A stretch of 34,985 nt of DNA from an uncultured Parabacteroides sp. Its GTDB lineage: Bacteria > Bacteroidota > Bacteroidia > Bacteroidales > Tannerellaceae. Made by a program: the position numbers and the translations under genes. Of the stretch, positions 21,473 through 32,600 are shown piece by piece. The DNA is taken from positions 1-34,985 of the forward strand of contig CALCST010000010.1 of NCBI GenBank assembly GCA_937894065.1, given 5' to 3'. The notes beneath the pieces are model-generated. The model ran no database searches. It saw nothing but the letters and a program-made list of their open reading frames with translations, and had not been told where the DNA came from. Numbering within the stretch: position 1 is the first letter of the stretch; the number at the start of each line of letters is the position of its first letter.

Positions 21473-24310
21473 TCAATAAGATATATTGTGCAAAGATTTT
21501 ATCTGCAACTTTTCTCCACCATAATCAAACAGCTTGTCCAGTTCTTTTTCATCCATTGAATATGAAGGATTGAATGAATCCGAATCCATATATTTCAACA
21601 ATGCATAATAGAACTGACGAGCTTCTGGTTTATCCTGAACAGAAAGAATATCAGACATACATACCAGAAGTTTTCCTTCACCAACCTTGAATTCAAATAA
21701 CAAGCCGAGTTTATGATTTCGTTCAATATTATCGATAACCTGAATTATCGGTTTATATTCAGAAGGCATATTATCCAAAATAAGCGGACGGCTGCTCTTT
21801 ATAATAGGGAACCATTGCCAGTTGGTATGATATTCTGTCGGGAATTCTGTGAACAAACTGTGTTCCGGATTCATCAACAAGCCCATTGTTCCCGGAGAAA
21901 CAGGTTTCTTGATATTCTCACATATCGTACGGAACATTCTGTAGTTCCAATAATCTGTCTGGAACAAACCTCCAACAGTTGATTTCTCATATTTCTTCAA
22001 ATTCGGGAAATAAAGAATTTTCTTTCCTTCCTTCAACTGCTGCTTCAAAGATGCATCAAGTTTATCTGTCACCACAATGTCTTCCGAATGAGATAAATCC
22101 TGTTTAGCAGGATAAACCCACACCGGATAACTGTTTGCATATTCTGTATTGCCGACTTTAAGTGAAAGCGTAAATTTTTCGGCTTTTGAAATAAAGGACA
22201 AATCTACAGACAGTTTCTTCACAAAGCCTAATTTTCCCTGCGCTATATCTACCTTTTCATTGCCGGAAGCCAAAGTTCTTCCATCTGCTCCGGAAAGCTT
22301 CCATTCCAAATCTCCGCCTAAAGAAGCATTTGAGTAATTTGCAATATAGATTTCCCCTTCAAAAGGTTTATCGGATGAATAAGTATATGAAGACATCTTA
22401 ATCAGCGGCACAACATCATTGCAAGACTGACGCCATTCCTCCGGTTTAATCAGACCTTTGCTATCCATAAATGCATCTAAGATTCCTACAAACGCTGAAC
22501 CTTGACCCGGATAATCCTGCAAATCGAGCAACTGGAAACCGCCCATACCTTCTGTTCTGAGATTCATCTCGATATCAGCACGGTAAAGTTCGGCAGCCCA
22601 ACGTCCGGATGCTTTGAAGAAGTCTTCAGCCTGTTCGCCCATTCCGGCATCTTCAAGTCTTTTCTTGAATACGGCAAAATTGCGAGGTTCCAAAACTCCG
22701 GTATATTTCTCCATTTCCTTATAATTAGGATATACCTGATATTGTCCTGTTTCATGTCCTATAACCGGAACAGTGCTGCGACTTACGGCTCCCGAAAAGT
22801 CCATTCGTGTATTTGGATATGTATGATTCATATATCCACCATCATAAGCATCGGCAAATGAGAATGAAGCACGTGCATGAGTGACAAACGATGTATCATT
22901 TTCCTGACCGACACGGCAAGTAACAAGAAAATCCTCACCTTCCTGCTGACCTTTGAATCCAAGACTATTGTTTGAACCATAAGCATACATATGCCTGTCT
23001 TCAATTTTACGGAAAGTGCCTATCAAATCTCTGAGCACTGCATCTTCACCACCTATTTCATTTCCCAAGGCAAACATAACAAATGAAGCATGATTGCTGT
23101 ACTCATTCTGAATGGCAACACCTTCTTTTCGCAAGAAAGAAATCAACACTGAATCTTTAGAATTCAGTCCTCCCCAGAAAGGAAGTTCTGGCTGCAAATA
23201 TATTCCTTCAATATCAGCAGCTTCAAAACAAGCCTCAGGCGGACACCATGAATGGAAACGATAGTGATTGATTCCATATTCTTTGGCAACACGGAAATAA
23301 TGTCTCCACGAATCCACATCCATTGCCACATGAGCAGTCAAAGGAAAAACACAAGCATCATGTTTTCCTCTGAGGAATGTTGTCATATCGTTTATGCTAA
23401 ACTGCGTGCCTTTAGTCTCGAATTTCCTCAATCCAAAGTTCACACTTTTGGAATCGGACATATTTCCGCAACTCAAAGAAACATTGACACGATAGAGAGC
23501 CGGATCGAACTCACTCCATGTAGCAGCATTCTCTCCCAAGTCAAGCATTAAATCACAGACATTTGAAGATATTTTTTCCAGCTTCTGCTCAATCTTTATG
23601 TTCTGTTTCTTATCCGTATTCCATGTTTCTGCTTCACATTTTATTATGACTGGAGCTTCAGCATTGTCAATACCTGAAAATTCAACTTTTACCAAAGCTT
23701 TCTTAGCGTCATAATCAGGATAAACCTGTACATTTTTAATATGGCACTTATCAACAGCTTCAATATATAATTTTCCGATAACTCCGTTCCAGTTTGTCTG
23801 TGTTGATTCAGTATAAGCATGAGAACTTGTTATCACCTGTTTAGGAACGGAAGCTCCGTTATCAACCATTATAGTTATAGTATGTTCACCAGGCGAAAGA
23901 GCTCCACTCAAATCATAAGTCTGAGGAACAGAAATATCAGTGTTACTTCCCACCAGCTTATTATCCACCCAAACTTGTGTTGGTTTGGTTCGTTCCATAA
24001 AAAGGCAGATATTCTTATCATTCCAATTTTCAGGAACTGTAACAGTTTTCTGATACCAAACCTTGCCGGAATATGAATAAGTTCGGGACAAATAAGTTGT
24101 TTCGTCCATTTTTTCATTCTTTATTCCTTTCTTGTTTGTATCAGTTGTTCCCGGCAAAAGCAAAGAATCGGAATAAGCAGATACAGAATCCATGCGGAAA
24201 GCCCACTTTCCGGACAAATCAATTCTTGGACGAATATATTTGTCTGTATTGTTCATACATGAATTCATCAAAAGAAGCAGACAGAATGCTGAAAAAAATG
24301 TTTTCTTCAT
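21473..24310 (-). CDS. Glycoside hydrolase family 2 lipoprotein
   Basis: Predicted exo-acting beta-glycosidase of the beta-galactosidase/glucuronidase/mannosidase clan. The 945-residue product has a lipoprotein signal (Cys18 in LMNSC), so it is membrane-anchored. A jelly-roll sugar-binding domain (about 30-185) and an immunoglobulin-like domain (about 190-300) come first. The TIM barrel starts near 300, with RFHSWCPPEACFEAADIEG typical of GH2. The acid/base is Glu418 in FALGNEIGG. The likely nucleophile is Glu520 in VIGHETGQYQ, an unusual local sequence for GH2. About 300 residues follow the barrel, beta-rich by appearance. It is the last gene of the locus, 20 bp after its neighbour. Exact sugar specificity cannot be read. 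Confidence 0.85.
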   Translation of the reverse strand: MKKTFFSAFCLLLLMNSCMNNTDKYIRPRIDLSGKWAFRMDSVSAYSDSLLLPGTTDTNKKGIKNEKMDETTYLSRTYSYSGKVWYQKTVTVPENWNDKNICLFMERTKPTQVWVDNKLVGSNTDISVPQTYDLSGALSPGEHTITIMVDNGASVPKQVITSSHAYTESTQTNWNGVIGKLYIEAVDKCHIKNVQVYPDYDAKKALVKVEFSGIDNAEAPVIIKCEAETWNTDKKQNIKIEQKLEKISSNVCDLMLDLGENAATWSEFDPALYRVNVSLSCGNMSDSKSVNFGLRKFETKGTQFSINDMTTFLRGKHDACVFPLTAHVAMDVDSWRHYFRVAKEYGINHYRFHSWCPPEACFEAADIEGIYLQPELPFWGGLNSKDSVLISFLRKEGVAIQNEYSNHASFVMFALGNEIGGEDAVLRDLIGTFRKIEDRHMYAYGSNNSLGFKGQQEGEDFLVTCRVGQENDTSFVTHARASFSFADAYDGGYMNHTYPNTRMDFSGAVSRSTVPVIGHETGQYQVYPNYKEMEKYTGVLEPRNFAVFKKRLEDAGMGEQAEDFFKASGRWAAELYRADIEMNLRTEGMGGFQLLDLQDYPGQGSAFVGILDAFMDSKGLIKPEEWRQSCNDVVPLIKMSSYTYSSDKPFEGEIYIANYSNASLGGDLEWKLSGADGRTLASGNEKVDIAQGKLGFVKKLSVDLSFISKAEKFTLSLKVGNTEYANSYPVWVYPAKQDLSHSEDIVVTDKLDASLKQQLKEGKKILYFPNLKKYEKSTVGGLFQTDYWNYRMFRTICENIKKPVSPGTMGLLMNPEHSLFTEFPTEYHTNWQWFPIIKSSRPLILDNMPSEYKPIIQVIDNIERNHKLGLLFEFKVGEGKLLVCMSDILSVQDKPEARQFYYALLKYMDSDSFNPSYSMDEKELDKLFDYGGEKLQIKSLHNISY

Positions 24311-24330
24311 AATGTTTCTGATTTATTCGC

Positions 24331-26325
24331 TTATAAATTGACCTTCAAAGAATCACCTTCCTTAATATTATAGACTTTTGTTTTTCCGTCTTTTGGAGTA
24401 ATAGAAATATTAAGTTTTCCTTTTTCAGTCCTTACCACAGATATATCAAAGTCGTTTCCGAAAGCACGGATATTGCTTAATGATATTTCATTCCATTCAT
24501 CCGGCATATGAGGAGTAAGAACAAAAGAATCAAATCCTGATGGTCTGATACCAAAAAGACCTTCTGTTATGATTCGGCAATACAAACCACTTTCTGCCGA
24601 CAAATGGCGTTGGTTTCCTTCCGGCCATGCTTCGATTGCATAAGGCACATGGTCGCCTAGAAGTCTTTGGTTTGAATAGAACTTAAGATATTCTGTTGCC
24701 TTTTCCGTTTCTCCGGCAGCATAAACTCCGCGCAAAGCATACAAAGTTGAGCGGTCCCAGAATGTTTCACTTCCTGCCTGAGTCAGCAAACCGTTGTCTG
24801 TCCATAATCTTGGAGAAAACAAAGCGTTGATTGTTCCTTCTTTTCTGTCAAAGATATCAACTGTCAAAGGTATGCAAATCCATGAACGAAGCACATCATT
24901 ACCTTTATAATATTGGTAAGTATCAAATCCCTCAACTTTAGCGCCGAAGTATTTTTCAATATTTTCTTTCAAAACCTTAGCCTGTTTTGCATATTTCTTA
25001 AGTTGTGAAGATGGTTTCTTCAATTCTTTGCCTAAATAAACTGCCGAATTCAAAGCATCATAATACAATGATGATGTACAAAGATTGGCATCTCCGGCAG
25101 GGAATCGTCCTTCAAGTTCATCAGAATCGGAAGCGACAACACCTCCTTCATTTATTTTTTTATTACAAAATTCAAGGCACCATTCAATCAACGGCCATAA
25201 ATGTTCGGCTTCAGCCTTGTCTCCTCTTGCTAAAGCATAACGGCTTGCACCGTATGCAATCATTGCAGCATCACCTCTGTCGCCAGCACCGCCCCATACA
25301 TCAGTACCTTCCGCAATTATTGAACTTGGCAATGGCTTGTATTCATCATTCATGAAACGAGCAAAATGATTGTAGGCATTAAGAGCTGATTCATTTCCTT
25401 TGTCATATCCAAGGAATGGGAAGAAAGGATTGATATATTCAGCCTGGTCGTTAGCCCAAATTGCTGCATAATATGATTCTCCACCTGGACCGTGAAGCAA
25501 GCCACCGGCTGTATCGTATATACTTTCAGAGCCTCTTATTTTGGCAAAGGCGAACATTGTGTTAATCACAGGGTCCGGAGTTTTCAGAACTAGATTGTCC
25601 CACAATTCATTTACCAGATTACGGCGAGCCTGCAACTCTGCCTCATAATTGAAATCAAACTCCTTTTCACCTTCTTCATATCCGGTTGTAGTAACGTAGA
25701 AAGTGATTTCTTCCTGAGGTTTCAACTCTTTAAATATGTTTGACTTCAAATCCTGAATGATGGTGTATTTTCCTTTAGTTCCTCTTTCTTTAGGAGTCTT
25801 AACCTTATTTCTTACCTTGTTTACCTCCACTTTGACAGGATTCTCTGCAAGATTCTTCAAGGTATATTTTTCTATGAAAGCCGGTTTTGTTGTTGATGGG
25901 AACAGAACTCGAGTCAGTTCCACATTTCCACGTCTAACTGGACAAAGACTTTTCACAGTCATAACTCCGTCAAGAGTAATACTTTGTACCTTCTCCTTAA
26001 TAGCATATCCGCCCAACAAAACATTTTCCAACGGATTCCACCCCATTTTTCTCATCAAACTGGCGTGGGTGTCGTTAGGAACTGTTCTCAACATAGGCCA
26101 TACCATTCCTCTATTCAGAAGGAAACTGCCATCCTCTGCAACACCATAACGAACAACGGTAGAAACTTTCAGACCACTCATTTCTATATGGTCTTTATGT
26201 GGATTATCACCAGCCTTTACATTCCATGTGATTCCTCCTTTGTCATTCAATTCCCATCTTTGCTGTGCGAAGAGCTGCGACACTACGGCACACAGGCTAA
26301 GCACTATCAATGTGATTTTCTTCAT
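24331..26325 (-). CDS. Six-hairpin (alpha/alpha)6-type glycosidase, secreted
   Basis: Probable periplasmic glycoside hydrolase. The 664-residue product has a cleavable signal (MKKITLIVLSLCAVVSQLFA). An N-terminal beta-sandwich-like part runs to about residue 235. A helical domain then has motifs usual for (alpha/alpha)6 enzymes: GPGGESYYAAIWANDQAEYINPF (about 279-301), GTDVWGGAGDRGDAAM, SDSDELEGRFPAGDANL, and a final WPEGNQRHLSAESGLY. A small beta domain ends the chain. The layout resembles glucoamylase- or rhamnosidase-like families, but I cannot assign a CAZy family. The acidic residues in ANDQAEY and ASDSDELEG are candidates for catalysis. It lies between another six-hairpin-type gene and a GH2 gene, with gaps of about 20 bp, so all three act on one glycan. 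Confidence 0.7.
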   Translation of the reverse strand: MKKITLIVLSLCAVVSQLFAQQRWELNDKGGITWNVKAGDNPHKDHIEMSGLKVSTVVRYGVAEDGSFLLNRGMVWPMLRTVPNDTHASLMRKMGWNPLENVLLGGYAIKEKVQSITLDGVMTVKSLCPVRRGNVELTRVLFPSTTKPAFIEKYTLKNLAENPVKVEVNKVRNKVKTPKERGTKGKYTIIQDLKSNIFKELKPQEEITFYVTTTGYEEGEKEFDFNYEAELQARRNLVNELWDNLVLKTPDPVINTMFAFAKIRGSESIYDTAGGLLHGPGGESYYAAIWANDQAEYINPFFPFLGYDKGNESALNAYNHFARFMNDEYKPLPSSIIAEGTDVWGGAGDRGDAAMIAYGASRYALARGDKAEAEHLWPLIEWCLEFCNKKINEGGVVASDSDELEGRFPAGDANLCTSSLYYDALNSAVYLGKELKKPSSQLKKYAKQAKVLKENIEKYFGAKVEGFDTYQYYKGNDVLRSWICIPLTVDIFDRKEGTINALFSPRLWTDNGLLTQAGSETFWDRSTLYALRGVYAAGETEKATEYLKFYSNQRLLGDHVPYAIEAWPEGNQRHLSAESGLYCRIITEGLFGIRPSGFDSFVLTPHMPDEWNEISLSNIRAFGNDFDISVVRTEKGKLNISITPKDGKTKVYNIKEGDSLKVNL

Positions 26326-26346
26326 CGTTTATGATTTTAATATTTA

Positions 26347-27831
26347 TTATTCAGTTAACTTCACACAAACAGACTTTCCCGGAGCTGATTCTACATCTAC
26401 ATAGCTATAAACATTTCCAAGCAAGTCTTCAAACTGTTTCATAGGCAAAACTTCGCCATCCTTTTCTGCTTTATTATATTTCCCCGGGAAAACGGCACGC
26501 CAAGTGAATGATTCAGCAGATTTATTCACCAGTTCACTCTTCGATTTGTTATAATGCAAGACTGATATTTTGCCCTCCATCACCGGTATATTCTCAACAG
26601 CAACCCAATTTGTTTCTTTTGTCAAATTAGGACAAGTTTCCACCATATTCTCCGAAGATTTAACACGGACACCTGCAAGACCAGAAACAACTCCTTCAAT
26701 TACACCACTTGAGACTTCAGGATAGTCACGTCTGTCGTTAACAAACAATTCTTTCAGAAAATGATAAGCCGATTCATTTCTACCATATTTATAGAAAATA
26801 GACGGATAATATGACATCGACTCAACATTTGTTTCTTTCTTCTCCATCAAATCAAGGATATTGTTTACCCTTTCAGGATTCATAGAAAAATCAAACCAGA
26901 CAGTGAACATATTTGTACCACCTTCCTTGAATGTCTCATCTGTAAGGCAATAAGAATAATATTGTGAGCTACCGCTGTTCCACCACAATGTATCATACAA
27001 TTTCTGATACTTATCAGCCATTAAAGATACAGATTTTGATTTGTCTGAATCTCCATTCAAACGCAATATTTCGGAATAAGATTTCAAACCTCTGTAAATT
27101 GTGGCCAGCAAATCTCCTGTAACTTTAAGATTAGGAACAGATTCCTCATATGAAGGAAGACCTCTTACACCTTTAAATCTCTTTTTCTCTGATGTGTTTC
27201 TCTCATTCATTATAGCTTTACGGTTCATAATGTCATCAGCCCCAAGTTGCCAGCGTTCGATATATTCATTTGCCGTTAAAGCATAGAAATCCAGAAATCT
27301 CTTATCCTTGATGTATGTTTCATTTCCAGTCCATTCGTAAAGACGATATGCCGCATTCATAACATCAAAATTGGCATTGAGATTATACCAGAAATCCTGG
27401 TCATTCTCATAATCCACCGGAGCAGGCAGATTATGACGGTTTATCTCCCAATATGAACAATAATCTTTTTTCTCAGATATGTTTTCTACAAACTTTGTGA
27501 ACATATTAAGATTTTCCTTATTATGACCGTTTATTTCTTCACCGATACACTGATGTGAAACATCACGCATACAAAAAGCCTCGCGTTGTGGCAAAGCTGC
27601 TTCATACCATGGACCAACCGGATCTATTGCATCTCCAACATATGAATCTGATGTATTTACTGCCCAATCAAATATTTTGACTAATGATGTATCATTGGAT
27701 GATATACGTAAGTCATCATATTTACTATCTGCAATATTTGGAAAATCTGTCTTATTTGAAGTACAGGCAGAAAAAACACAAAGGAACATAAATGAAGAAG
27801 TTATTCCTTTTATAATATTCAGTTTTTGCAT
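26347..27831 (-). CDS. Six-hairpin glycosidase-like lipoprotein
   Basis: Probable membrane-anchored glycan-degrading enzyme. The 494-residue product has a lipobox at Cys23 (VFSAC) and a mostly helical body. The segment GPWYEAALPQREAFCMRDVSHQ (about 73-94) is typical of (alpha/alpha)6 barrel enzymes with a substrate-contacting Arg-Asp pair. Later motifs are NRHNLPAPVDYEND, YYSYCLTDETFKEGGTNMF and VSSGVIEGVVSGLAGVRV, the last preceding a C-terminal beta domain. I cannot name the CAZy family. It is the first enzyme after susD, separated from it by a hairpin that could lower downstream expression. Confidence 0.62.
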   Translation of the reverse strand: MQKLNIIKGITSSFMFLCVFSACTSNKTDFPNIADSKYDDLRISSNDTSLVKIFDWAVNTSDSYVGDAIDPVGPWYEAALPQREAFCMRDVSHQCIGEEINGHNKENLNMFTKFVENISEKKDYCSYWEINRHNLPAPVDYENDQDFWYNLNANFDVMNAAYRLYEWTGNETYIKDKRFLDFYALTANEYIERWQLGADDIMNRKAIMNERNTSEKKRFKGVRGLPSYEESVPNLKVTGDLLATIYRGLKSYSEILRLNGDSDKSKSVSLMADKYQKLYDTLWWNSGSSQYYSYCLTDETFKEGGTNMFTVWFDFSMNPERVNNILDLMEKKETNVESMSYYPSIFYKYGRNESAYHFLKELFVNDRRDYPEVSSGVIEGVVSGLAGVRVKSSENMVETCPNLTKETNWVAVENIPVMEGKISVLHYNKSKSELVNKSAESFTWRAVFPGKYNKAEKDGEVLPMKQFEDLLGNVYSYVDVESAPGKSVCVKLTE

Positions 27832-27870
27832 AATGCAAGTATATCTTAAGTTATTATATTAATTAATAAA

Positions 27871-27916
27871 GGGAACTCTTCTGTTATTCTTCAACAGAAG
27901 AATACAGAGAGCTCCC
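27871..27916 (-). terminator. Bulged hairpin between susD and the enzyme genes
   Basis: On the minus strand GGGAGCT (27916-27910) can pair with AGTTCCC (27877-27871), and CTTCTGTT (27900-27893) with AACAGAAG (27885-27878), leaving a 9-nt bulge. The tail TTTATTAATT is only partly T-rich. It is better seen as an attenuator that lets some transcripts into the enzyme genes, or as a stabiliser of the susCD RNA, than as a full stop. Confidence 0.55.
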
Positions 27917-27946
27917 TCTATTTCAACTCCCTTTTATTTTATATAA

Positions 27947-29611
27947 TTACCAACCTTCATTCTGAGTCATATAACCAACATTCAAGTCTATTTCAGCCTG
28001 AGGTATTGGCCACCAGAAATCTCTGTCGGTATAATCTTCTCTCACTGCTGGTTCATAAACAGTATGAGTTGGTGTTCCAGATGAATAATCATAATATTCA
28101 ATACCACCGATAGGCTTATTCATTACATCAAGCAATATGCCCCAACGGCGAATATCAAAGAAACGCAATCCTTCCTGAGCAAACTCAACTCTTCTCTCAT
28201 TTCTGATAAGCTCAAGCAAACTGCCATTATAGAACTTATTTATAGCCTCATCAATATCATTTGTATTTCCGGCTCTGTCACGGATTACTTTAACCAATGA
28301 TTTGGCTTCATCTGTACTTCCACCAGTTTCAACCAAAGCTTCAGCTCTAAGAAGATATGCTTCAGCATATCGAAGAACAATAAATGAATTGTAGGTTGTC
28401 CATGTTTCTTCCTCTGTATTATATTTCTTCCAAGATAAGCCAGTTGGAGTTTTATTCCATTCACCGCCACCGCCTTCAGCCAAAACATCACCCTGCCATA
28501 CTTCCTTGTCCTGCAAAGAGCCGTAATCTTTAGCCGGGTCAAAATAATACTTACCGTCTTTTTCGACCACGTTGTTAGGAATAGTGTTGTAATACTTTCC
28601 GCGCAACTCCATTCCCGGAGCATAGATTGTTTCATAGAAACGAGGGTCTTTATTCAAATATGGCATTTTATCGTTTCGTGGAGCAATATATTCGTATGCG
28701 TCAGCAAGTGCCTTGACAGGAGTTGTGACGCAATATCCGCCGATAGACTGGTTGTACCAGTTACCCCAAGAATTGAGGTCGTCCATTGAATATGTCTTAG
28801 CGAGAATCACTTCATCAATATTCTCACAACCTGTTTTAAACAAATCGCCGAAATTTCCGAGAGCAGGCGCACTCTTAAGGAGTTCCTCAGTCTCACTCAA
28901 TGTAATCTGGAAATATGATTTATCGTTAAGATAGCCGGCAGCATAAGCAGCAGCACGTGCTCTGAGCAAGCGAGCAGCAGGCTTGCCTACCTTTGAAGTA
29001 TTCTCAGCTTGATCAGGAAGCCCTTGTATAGCCTCTTCTAAATCCTGAAGGATGAAATCAAAGACTTCCTTCGGGTCTTCAATCTGTTTCACCTCGCGGG
29101 CTTCGTCAACAGATGACGGATTTTCAGTATAGAACATTATCCTTCCAAATGTTGATACCAAATCCAAATAGAAATACGCACGCATAGTCTTTGCCTCGCC
29201 CAATATGCGCAGACGATCTGCATCTGTTTCACCGCCTGGCCATTCAAAATTATCGATATTGTTAATAACAGTATTTGCTCTTTGAACAGATACATAATAT
29301 CCATCCCATTTATACAGAGGGAATGAAGAAGAAGTGTTTCCGATACCTCGTCCAAGATCGTAACCCTGGTTCCAGCTATGTGTCACCAGACCGTTGTCCG
29401 TCACACCGTCCATCCACAAGTCATAACTACTTAGGTTCAATCTGTCATAAACAGAATTCAATGCCTTATCAAAGTCTTCTGCAGACTTAAAGAAGCTTTC
29501 AGCCGTAATAATTCCTTCCGGCTCAAGGTCAATGTTGCTATTACATCCGCTGTTTGCACACAAAGTCAGTGCAAAAGCACTATATAATAATGTTCTCTTA
29601 TATAATTTCAT
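27947..29611 (-). CDS. susD-like: SusD/RagB-type glycan-binding lipoprotein
   Basis: Outer-membrane lipoprotein that captures glycan and closes over its SusC partner. The 554-residue product has a lipobox (Cys23 in ANSGC) and the family start DLEPEGIITAESFFKSAEDFDKAL. Tetratricopeptide-like helices follow, with GEAKTMRAYFYLDLVSTFG and LRARAAAYAAGYL. The C-terminal SusD pattern is LRYAEAYLLRAEALVETG, then IRNERRVEFAQEGLRFFDIRRWG and a WWPIP(Q)AEI end. It sits 26 bp after susC. It is typical in length, and ligand cannot be inferred. Confidence 0.95.
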   Translation of the reverse strand: MKLYKRTLLYSAFALTLCANSGCNSNIDLEPEGIITAESFFKSAEDFDKALNSVYDRLNLSSYDLWMDGVTDNGLVTHSWNQGYDLGRGIGNTSSSFPLYKWDGYYVSVQRANTVINNIDNFEWPGGETDADRLRILGEAKTMRAYFYLDLVSTFGRIMFYTENPSSVDEAREVKQIEDPKEVFDFILQDLEEAIQGLPDQAENTSKVGKPAARLLRARAAAYAAGYLNDKSYFQITLSETEELLKSAPALGNFGDLFKTGCENIDEVILAKTYSMDDLNSWGNWYNQSIGGYCVTTPVKALADAYEYIAPRNDKMPYLNKDPRFYETIYAPGMELRGKYYNTIPNNVVEKDGKYYFDPAKDYGSLQDKEVWQGDVLAEGGGGEWNKTPTGLSWKKYNTEEETWTTYNSFIVLRYAEAYLLRAEALVETGGSTDEAKSLVKVIRDRAGNTNDIDEAINKFYNGSLLELIRNERRVEFAQEGLRFFDIRRWGILLDVMNKPIGGIEYYDYSSGTPTHTVYEPAVREDYTDRDFWWPIPQAEIDLNVGYMTQNEGW

Positions 29612-29637
29612 AATATATATTCTTTTATAGGTTAAGT

Positions 29638-32600
29638 TTAGAATACTACGTTCACACCAAAGTTTACAATCTTCAAAGGAGGGAATTCAGAAATTCGTCC
29701 GTCACTTCCTTCCGGATCAAGTCCTTGATATAAACTGCTGAATGTAAGCAGATTTGAACCAGACAAATATAGGCGTAACTTCGAAATTCTCAATTTATCA
29801 GTAATATCTTTACCGAAAGTATATCCCAACTGTGCGTTCTTCAATCTCAAATAAGAAGAATTCTGCATAAAGAATGAATTGTAGGTTGAAGCATTTCTGT
29901 TATTTGCAGCCTCCAATCTAGGCATTGAAGCATTCGGGTCCTGATTATCCTCAGTCCATCTGTCACGGAAATGTATACCTGTGAAAGCTTCGTAGCTAGG
30001 ACCTTCAATAAACTCACCATACAAGAATCTGTGAGAACCACTTGTTCCCTGGAACAAAAGGCTTATATCAAAACCTTTCCAATCTGCGCTAAGATTGATA
30101 CCATAGATAAACTTAGGAATGTTTGAGTTATATACTGTACGGTCATCCGGGTCAATTGTTCCGTCACCGTTTCTGTCCACAAGTTTCACGTCTCCAGCCT
30201 GCAAAACTGACATACCACGAGGGTCAGAAGCATAGGCAGCCTTGTATTCGGCAAGTTCCTGTTCATTAGCAATCAAACCGTCTGCTTCATAGATATAGAA
30301 GGCATTAAGCGGTGCGCCAATTGTCTGAATAACCCATCCGTCAATGTTCTCGTCATCGCCACCGCGGTCAATCCACTGGTTCTTGTTATATGAGAAATTC
30401 ACAGAAGTAGAGAAATTAACTTCACCAAGTTTCTTTCTGAATCCCAACATTGCTTCGAAACCAGAGTTTCTTACAACACCTGCATTCTGTTCAGGAGCGT
30501 CCAAACCGATAAAGTGAGGAATACCCAAGGCTAGCAAAATGTCCTTGGTGTCTTTTGAATACCAGTCTAATTCACCATAAATACTGTTATTCAAGAAACT
30601 GAAGTCCAAACCGACATTTGTCTGTTCAACGGTTTCCCATGTAATATCAGGATTTGCCATCTGAGACTGACGTACAGCTGTTGTCAATGCTCCATTGATA
30701 ATAACATTCTCAGTTCCATACTGAGGTAGATACATGAACTCACTTATACGTTCGTTACCGGTCTGTCCCCAAGAAGCTCTCAATTTTAAATTATCGAAGA
30801 AATTCAAGTTCTTGATAAAATCTTCTTCTGACAATCGCCAAGCTGCAGAGAAAGATGGGAAAACACCCCACTTATGTCCTTTAGCAAAACGGGAAGATCC
30901 GTCAGTACGGATATTTGCCTCAAATAAATATTTATCCTTGAATCCATAGTTGATACGTCCAAAGAATGAATTGATACCCCACATTGTAGGATAACCAGAA
31001 GCAAACTGACTACTAGCAGATCCTAATGAAACATCCGGCAATTCATCTGAAATCAAATCCTTACGTTGAGCAAATGAATAATAGTTACGATATGATATCT
31101 GCTCCATACCATAGAGAACAGAAAAATCATGAACTTCATTGAACTTCTTTTTATAATTAGCTAGGAAGCGCAACGTCATCTGATAAGAATTATTCCTCGT
31201 ATCTGCTACACTGTTTGGATTGTTTCTCTGAGTAACCAGTTCTCCTGCTTCATTATAATATTTATGGTTCTTGTAGTGAACTTTTCTTCTATCCCAAATT
31301 CCGTTCAAAGAAGCCATACCTGTAAACACTAAGTCTTTTATTGGCTCAAAATCTACTTTTACCTGACCATACAATTCATCCTTATTATATTGGTCTTCAC
31401 CTACAACATCTAAATCCAAACAAGAAACAGCATTACGATTCTGTTTATCAAGAGCATAATCACCGTTATCATAATAAATAGGGCTAGTTGGCTGCATACT
31501 CCAAACATCAGCCTGAGCACTACCCAACCCTTCCGGCCACAAACGATCAATATGGCGATAAGTCAAATCACTGCTTACCTTAATCATCTTACCAACTTTA
31601 ATGTCAGTATTAATACGATAATTATAACGTTTAAATTTTGTATTTTCGGTAATACCTGGCTGGTCTAGATAATCGAATGACAACATATATCGTCCAGTTT
31701 CTGTTCCTCCATTCAAATTTAACGTATGCTGAGTAATATAAGTTGGTTGATAAACTTCTCCTAACCAATCAACATAGGGATATGTGCCATTCTCTGCAGC
31801 TAACATATCCTCTTCTGAATATTTGGCTGGCTGTCCTCCAGCATTAAACAAAGCTTCGTTCACCATTGACATGTATTCACGTGCCGTTACAGATTTAGCT
31901 TTCACAGCTCTATCCTGAAAACCTATTGTTCCATTATAAGAAACTGTCATCTTACCTTCTTTACCTCTCTTTGTTGTAACCAAAATTACACCATGAGCAG
32001 CACGCGAACCATAAATTGATGCAGAAGCTGCATCTTTCAATACAGATATATTTTCTATATCAGAAGCCGGTATCTGACTAAGAGACATTTCAATACCATC
32101 TACAAGAATCAAAGGCTTAGCATCACCTGTAGTACCAACACCACGAAGATATATTTCCGGATCATCACTACCTGGTGCACCACCACGGTCCATTACTGTA
32201 ATACCAGAACTTAAACCCTGTAAAGCTTTTGTTGCATTTACCACAGTCATTTTATTGATTTCTTCGCCTTCAAGTTTTGTTACAGCTCCAGATGTTGTAA
32301 CTTTTCTCTGAACGCCATAACCTACAACAACGACTTCACTAAGCTTTTCTGAATCTTCAGACAATACAACGTCAACTACATTCTTTCCTGCAACTGCTAT
32401 TTCTTTAGTTGAATAACCTATATATGAAATCTGTAATACAGAATTTTCATCTACTTGCAAAGAATATTTACCATCCATATCAGTTATAGTACCATTTGAA
32501 GTTCCCTTAACCAATACGTTGGCACCAATCACAGGTACTCCCATATCATCTTTTACAACACCAGTCACTTGCTTTTTAGCTTGCTGTGGAGCTGATGAAT

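Noticed and set aside
25757..26149. 130-codon plus-strand frame inside the six-hairpin glycosidase gene
   Set aside because: It is antisense to a coherent secreted enzyme, with no promoter and no recognisable features.
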